Shown piece after piece: positions 13,241-16,136 of a stretch of 16,136 bases of DNA. How positions within the stretch are numbered: the stretch's first letter is position 1; the number at the start of each line of letters is the position of its first letter. The notes below the pieces were generated by a model that saw only the letters and a list, made by a program, of their open reading frames with translations, did not search any database and had not been told where the DNA came from. This DNA comes from an uncultured Lachnospiraceae bacterium (lineage in GTDB: Bacteria; Bacillota; Clostridia; Lachnospirales; Lachnospiraceae). Position numbers and translations under genes: made by a program. Location: positions 1 through 16,136 of the forward strand of contig CAMWJQ010000031.1 in assembly GCA_947174615.1 (NCBI GenBank), read 5' to 3'.

Positions 13241-14335
13241 TTACTCCTTTCTGAACTTTTTCATTGCTTGCGCTATATCGCCACTTGGATATTTACTTAA
13301 ATATGTTCTTAAACCTTCTGACGTAAATAAATCAAAGACTCTTTTCAAATAAGCAATATTATTTGCCCTTTTCTGTGGATCGTCCGAAAGGAGAAGTACC
13401 TTTTTTAATTTCTCCTGTATAATTTCACAAATTTCACTCATTTCGGCAAACTTGAAAGGCAATTCTGCCTTCGGTTCTATCCCAGACTGGACTGTGATAG
13501 GCAAAATTTCTTCATCTGTCTCCGTAACAGCATCAACACTTACAACCTCCTCACTTACCTGAGAATTTTTAAACCCTACTGGCTTAATCTTCTTCGGAGT
13601 TATCAAATCAAGTGCTTGTAATATGTCTATTTTTGCTATATTCACCATTAAACGATTGACCTTATATGTATTTTCAGAACCTTTCTTTTGCTTTTCTGCT
13701 CGCTGGGATAATAATAAAGGCTTATTTAATTCCTGCAAGAGATACGCCATTTTATCTGCATCTACCTCATCACACAATGCTTTTATAGATTCGTTCGAGA
13801 GTGTCTTAAGTAATTCAAGTTCCTTGGCACATTCACTGACCTTATATTTACTCTCCGTCACGCAATCAATGTCAAAATCAAATAAACGTACTCCCAACTT
13901 CTTTGTGAATGGCTCGTCAACGTACCCCTGAAGCATTCTTAACTTTAAACCCAACTTCGAAATGAATTTTTTGCCATCCTCCTTTGTCATACCCTCAACA
14001 TATTTTCCTGATGCTGCCTTGAATGCATCTGCTATTGATTGACAATCACCAAACATCTCACAAAGATTTCTTGATAATTCTGAAATCTGACTTCGAATAG
14101 TGACTTCAGACCTACTTTTAAAACCTTCTTCTTCGAATATCAGTCTTAATTCAGGATAAGTCTTTCGCCAATTTTTGCAGTACAATGCAGTGACATCAGA
14201 CTTAGTCCATTTTGCTGACTCAACATAGGATATCAAATCTTTAATTGTTTCAATGACTGATGGTGACAAACTTGAATATTTGTCTATGTATTCGTACTCT
14301 AATTTTACTAATAGCTTGAAGAAATTATTCGTCAT
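13241..14335 (-). CDS. Hypothetical protein, 364 residues
   Basis: An unrecognised, lysine- and glutamate-rich, mainly helical protein. I choose ATG 14335 (MTNNFFKLLVKLEYEYIDKY) because a GAAGGAGG ribosome site precedes it; the frame is open to 14512 but that stretch is not protein-like. Residues about 50-110 (WTKSDVTALYCKNWRKTYPE, then EVTIRSQISELSRNLCEMFG) have a helical, possibly DNA-binding look. A central helical region is followed by a linker of about 45 residues rich in V, E, T and S (EEVVSVDAVTETDEEILPIT). A C-terminal helical domain ends DIAQAMKKFRKE. No transmembrane helix, nucleotide-binding or nuclease motif is seen. Its neighbours are the 51-residue gene downstream and the large unknown gene upstream, suggesting one functional unit. 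Confidence 0.78.
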   Translation of the reverse strand: MTNNFFKLLVKLEYEYIDKYSSLSPSVIETIKDLISYVESAKWTKSDVTALYCKNWRKTYPELRLIFEEEGFKSRSEVTIRSQISELSRNLCEMFGDCQSIADAFKAASGKYVEGMTKEDGKKFISKLGLKLRMLQGYVDEPFTKKLGVRLFDFDIDCVTESKYKVSECAKELELLKTLSNESIKALCDEVDADKMAYLLQELNKPLLLSQRAEKQKKGSENTYKVNRLMVNIAKIDILQALDLITPKKIKPVGFKNSQVSEEVVSVDAVTETDEEILPITVQSGIEPKAELPFKFAEMSEICEIIQEKLKKVLLLSDDPQKRANNIAYLKRVFDLFTSEGLRTYLSKYPSGDIAQAMKKFRKE

Positions 14336-14824
14336 GTTGCAACCTCCTTCACCTAAAAAACTAACATTATCTTCTTTTATAAATGCTGTGGGTGCCTGAA
14401 ATTTCCCGACAAACTGGGAGATACAGACATCGTTTTTCCTGCTGTGTGTTTTCGCAACAGCAGAAACATCATTTATAAAAACATTTAGATGAAAATTACA
14501 ACTATAAAACATCGCCTATATTGCCCCAAAATCAGTCTGTTCAAACCAAACAATCCAAAAATATCCATCAAATCAACATCTACTCTCAATCTTTATCATT
14601 CCCCCAAAAAAGTCATATATAAAATCCAAACAACCAAAAATATTCATATTTTCAAACACTTTTACTAAACAGACTGAAACCTATAATCCTACCCCTGCAA
14701 AAACAAAGAAGTGGCAACCTCTTTCAATCACCACTTCCTTAATAAGAATATTCAGACTTAGAAACACATCAGTATATCTATATCTTTAAACATAACTCCG
14801 CTGAATTGTTTGCTTTTACAAACA
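14336..14824 (-). other. Repeat-containing spacer and leader
   Basis: About 490 AT-rich bases without a confident gene. A 10-bp perfect inverted repeat, TCAGTCTGTT (14532-14541) and AACAGACTGA (14668-14677), encloses a near-perfect direct repeat, CCAAACAATCC with following AAAAATATCCAT (14546-14568) and its one-indel copy (14626-14647). A hairpin CTGCTGT/ACAGCAG (14439-14463) lies in the leader of the 364-residue gene. A weak minus-strand TTGAAC...TATAGG pair lies just inside the left inverted repeat. The layout suggests a regulatory or recombination site. Confidence 0.45.
14697..14737 (-). terminator. Intrinsic terminator after the large unknown gene
   Basis: GAAGTGG (14708-14714) pairs with CCACTTC (14731-14737) around a 16-base loop; on the minus strand the stem is followed by TTTGTTTTT. 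It is about 90 bases past the stop at 14825. Confidence 0.6.
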
Positions 14825-16136
14825 TTATCCAAGAGAACCTAATAGACTTTTAATGGAATCTCTCGCACTCTCCTCATCCGATACAATCTCAACACTAGAC
14901 GATGGAATCAACTCAACTTCAGACTGCGCTGACACTGGCTCAACAGGTTCTGGCGGTGCGGCTACCCCTGAATTAGACTCATGCTTTGCATTCGATAAAT
15001 CTACCTTTGAAACTGGCTCCTGCCTTTCAGTTGATGATTTCGCCTCTGAAACTGCTTTCTGCCTTATATCTATCTTATCCTGTACAATCACTGAATCAGG
15101 TTCTTTCCTAATATCTGTTGACGCTACTCCTGACTTTGGAATATTTCTTGTTTTGGACTCCACAGAATCAATATAAATCACACTTTCTTTTCGCTCCCTC
15201 TGCATACAATCCAGATATATCAACACAGACTCAGGAATATATGCCTCCTCCATGTCTTTTGTACAGCAGACAAAGCATTCCACGTTATCAGAAGCCCTTA
15301 AATCGTAAATTATATGTGTACACTCATCAGGATTCATGTCCTTATGTATATCTATGATGTGGTAAAATCTCTTCTTTGAAAATTCTGCCAGAACTGTTGG
15401 TTTAAATGCAGTCTTGCACCGGGATCTCAAATCTTCAAAAATAGGTGTTGGATGCTCCAAGTCAATGCCTATCTTAAAGGACTTGCGCTTATATAATATA
15501 CTTCTGCACAATTGACTATGCTTAAACTCGTATAAAAACTCTGGCGTAATGTCGGCTCTGGTGAGCACTGTCTTATCATCAGTACTATCCCAATAAAGCA
15601 ACAAATCTTCACAGATTCTATTAAACTTCTCTTCCATAAGGTTATTGTGCTTTATTAGGAACCTTTCTATGCCCTGAGTGACATAAGCATTAATATCGGC
15701 TCCCTTAAGATATTCATACCCCTCTGGAAATATACCAAAGGCTAAAAAGTCGTGAATCACTTGATATGGTAACTTGGAGAACTCTTTTTTCTTACTCATT
15801 GCACATAGCTGACGTTGTAAGCAACCACTATAACGCTTGACAAACTCTTCAAGAACCTCCTCCTTGTACTTTCTGCTGATACTCTCTGATATTTCTACCG
15901 CTTTCTCTTGCAAAACTCGATTATATTCAAGACATATGCTGTCATAGTTTTTCACCTCTATGACATTTTCTTTCTCCATCAGTTTTTTAACCCCTTCCTT
16001 AGCAGCTAAACTTGGTACGAAAAATATTGCATAATGCTTTACCCCTTCTCTCAGTTCCCTTTTCAGAATCTTAATGTTCTCACTCGATTCAATCATACCA
16101 TTCTCATCAGCTACTATTACCCCTTCTTCAATGTAC
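14825..16136 (-). CDS. Large hypothetical protein, partial (5' end outside the window)
   Basis: The frame is open to the right edge, reading YIEEGVIVADENGMIESSEN and onward, so the gene starts beyond 16136. At least 437 residues are present. The N-terminal visible part (REGVKHYAIFFVPSLAAKEG, then NVIEVKNYDSICLEYN) alternates strand and helix like a P-loop or nuclease-type core, but no Walker or catalytic motif can be placed. A middle helical part follows (KRYSGCLQRQLCAMSKKKEF and beyond). The last 120 residues are a low-complexity, Ser/Val/Glu/Pro-rich, probably disordered tail ending in a short hydrophobic SIKSLLGSLG motif, which could be a docking peptide. A terminator follows. The neighbouring 364-residue gene also has a V/E/S-rich linker. 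Function unknown. Confidence 0.78.
   Translation of the reverse strand, partial: YIEEGVIVADENGMIESSENIKILKRELREGVKHYAIFFVPSLAAKEGVKKLMEKENVIEVKNYDSICLEYNRVLQEKAVEISESISRKYKEEVLEEFVKRYSGCLQRQLCAMSKKKEFSKLPYQVIHDFLAFGIFPEGYEYLKGADINAYVTQGIERFLIKHNNLMEEKFNRICEDLLLYWDSTDDKTVLTRADITPEFLYEFKHSQLCRSILYKRKSFKIGIDLEHPTPIFEDLRSRCKTAFKPTVLAEFSKKRFYHIIDIHKDMNPDECTHIIYDLRASDNVECFVCCTKDMEEAYIPESVLIYLDCMQRERKESVIYIDSVESKTRNIPKSGVASTDIRKEPDSVIVQDKIDIRQKAVSEAKSSTERQEPVSKVDLSNAKHESNSGVAAPPEPVEPVSAQSEVELIPSSSVEIVSDEESARDSIKSLLGSLG

Noticed and set aside
14336..14512. N-terminal extension of the 364-residue protein to 14512
   Set aside because: An excellent ribosome site precedes the ATG at 14335; the extension has no ribosome site and contains a hairpin more typical of a leader.
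6061..16136. GGGGTA copies as a CRISPR or iteron array
   Set aside because: Copies are single short hexamers with irregular spacing and no shared longer unit, so neither an array nor a conventional iteron set fits.
1..16136. tRNA, rRNA or CRISPR features
   Set aside because: No cloverleaf, rRNA-like or regularly spaced repeat segment was recognised on either strand by reading; short non-coding RNAs cannot be excluded.

Overview
The window looks like chromosomal and mobile DNA from a low-to-moderate GC Bacillota, most likely a gut Lachnospiraceae-type clostridium. The grounds are strong AGGAGG-type ribosome binding sites on nearly every gene, the gene families present and the codon use. This is inference; there is no rRNA or other taxonomic marker. 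Every gene supported here lies on the minus strand, so gene order is described from high to low coordinates.

Region A (1-5700) looks like ordinary host DNA and is visibly richer in GC than the rest. It holds a peptide/nickel-type ABC importer operon: lipoprotein binding protein (4466-2817), two permeases (2743-1805 and about 1767-970), then an SMI1/KNR4-family gene (965-48) only 4 bases behind the second permease. No ATPase genes are visible before the window ends. Upstream is a 660-base spacer with remnants of decayed genes, then a Uma2-family gene (5681-5127).

Region B (about 5850-8520) holds a large serine recombinase preceded by two tandem, paralogous SHOCT-like small genes. The recombinase is split by a 157-bp non-autonomous inverted-repeat element flanked by CTAG duplications. 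Removing the element plus one CTAG restores a single 651-residue frame.

Region C (8815-12061) is a compact accessory operon with its own promoter and a structured leader. It encodes a 61-residue protein, a FimB-sized tyrosine recombinase catalytic domain, a calcineurin-like phosphoesterase, a 191-residue conserved-type hypothetical and three small unknown proteins. Several of these genes overlap or nearly touch.

Region D (12110-13061) is a toxin-antitoxin operon with promoter and terminator. The antitoxin is intact. The PIN-domain toxin is broken by a second, unrelated 158-bp inverted-repeat element flanked by TTA duplications. Removing it also restores the frame exactly.

Region E (13080-16136) holds a 51-residue gene, a 364-residue unknown protein and a large unknown protein with a disordered tail that runs off the right edge.

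The most unusual signal is the hexamer GGGGTA. I count 23 copies on the minus strand between 6061 and 16136 and none on the plus strand, against 2 minus-strand copies in the first 6 kb. The copies fall in all three codon phases and in spacers, so the motif seems to be selected as DNA (or RNA) rather than as protein. Its density change coincides with the start of the mobile-looking DNA.
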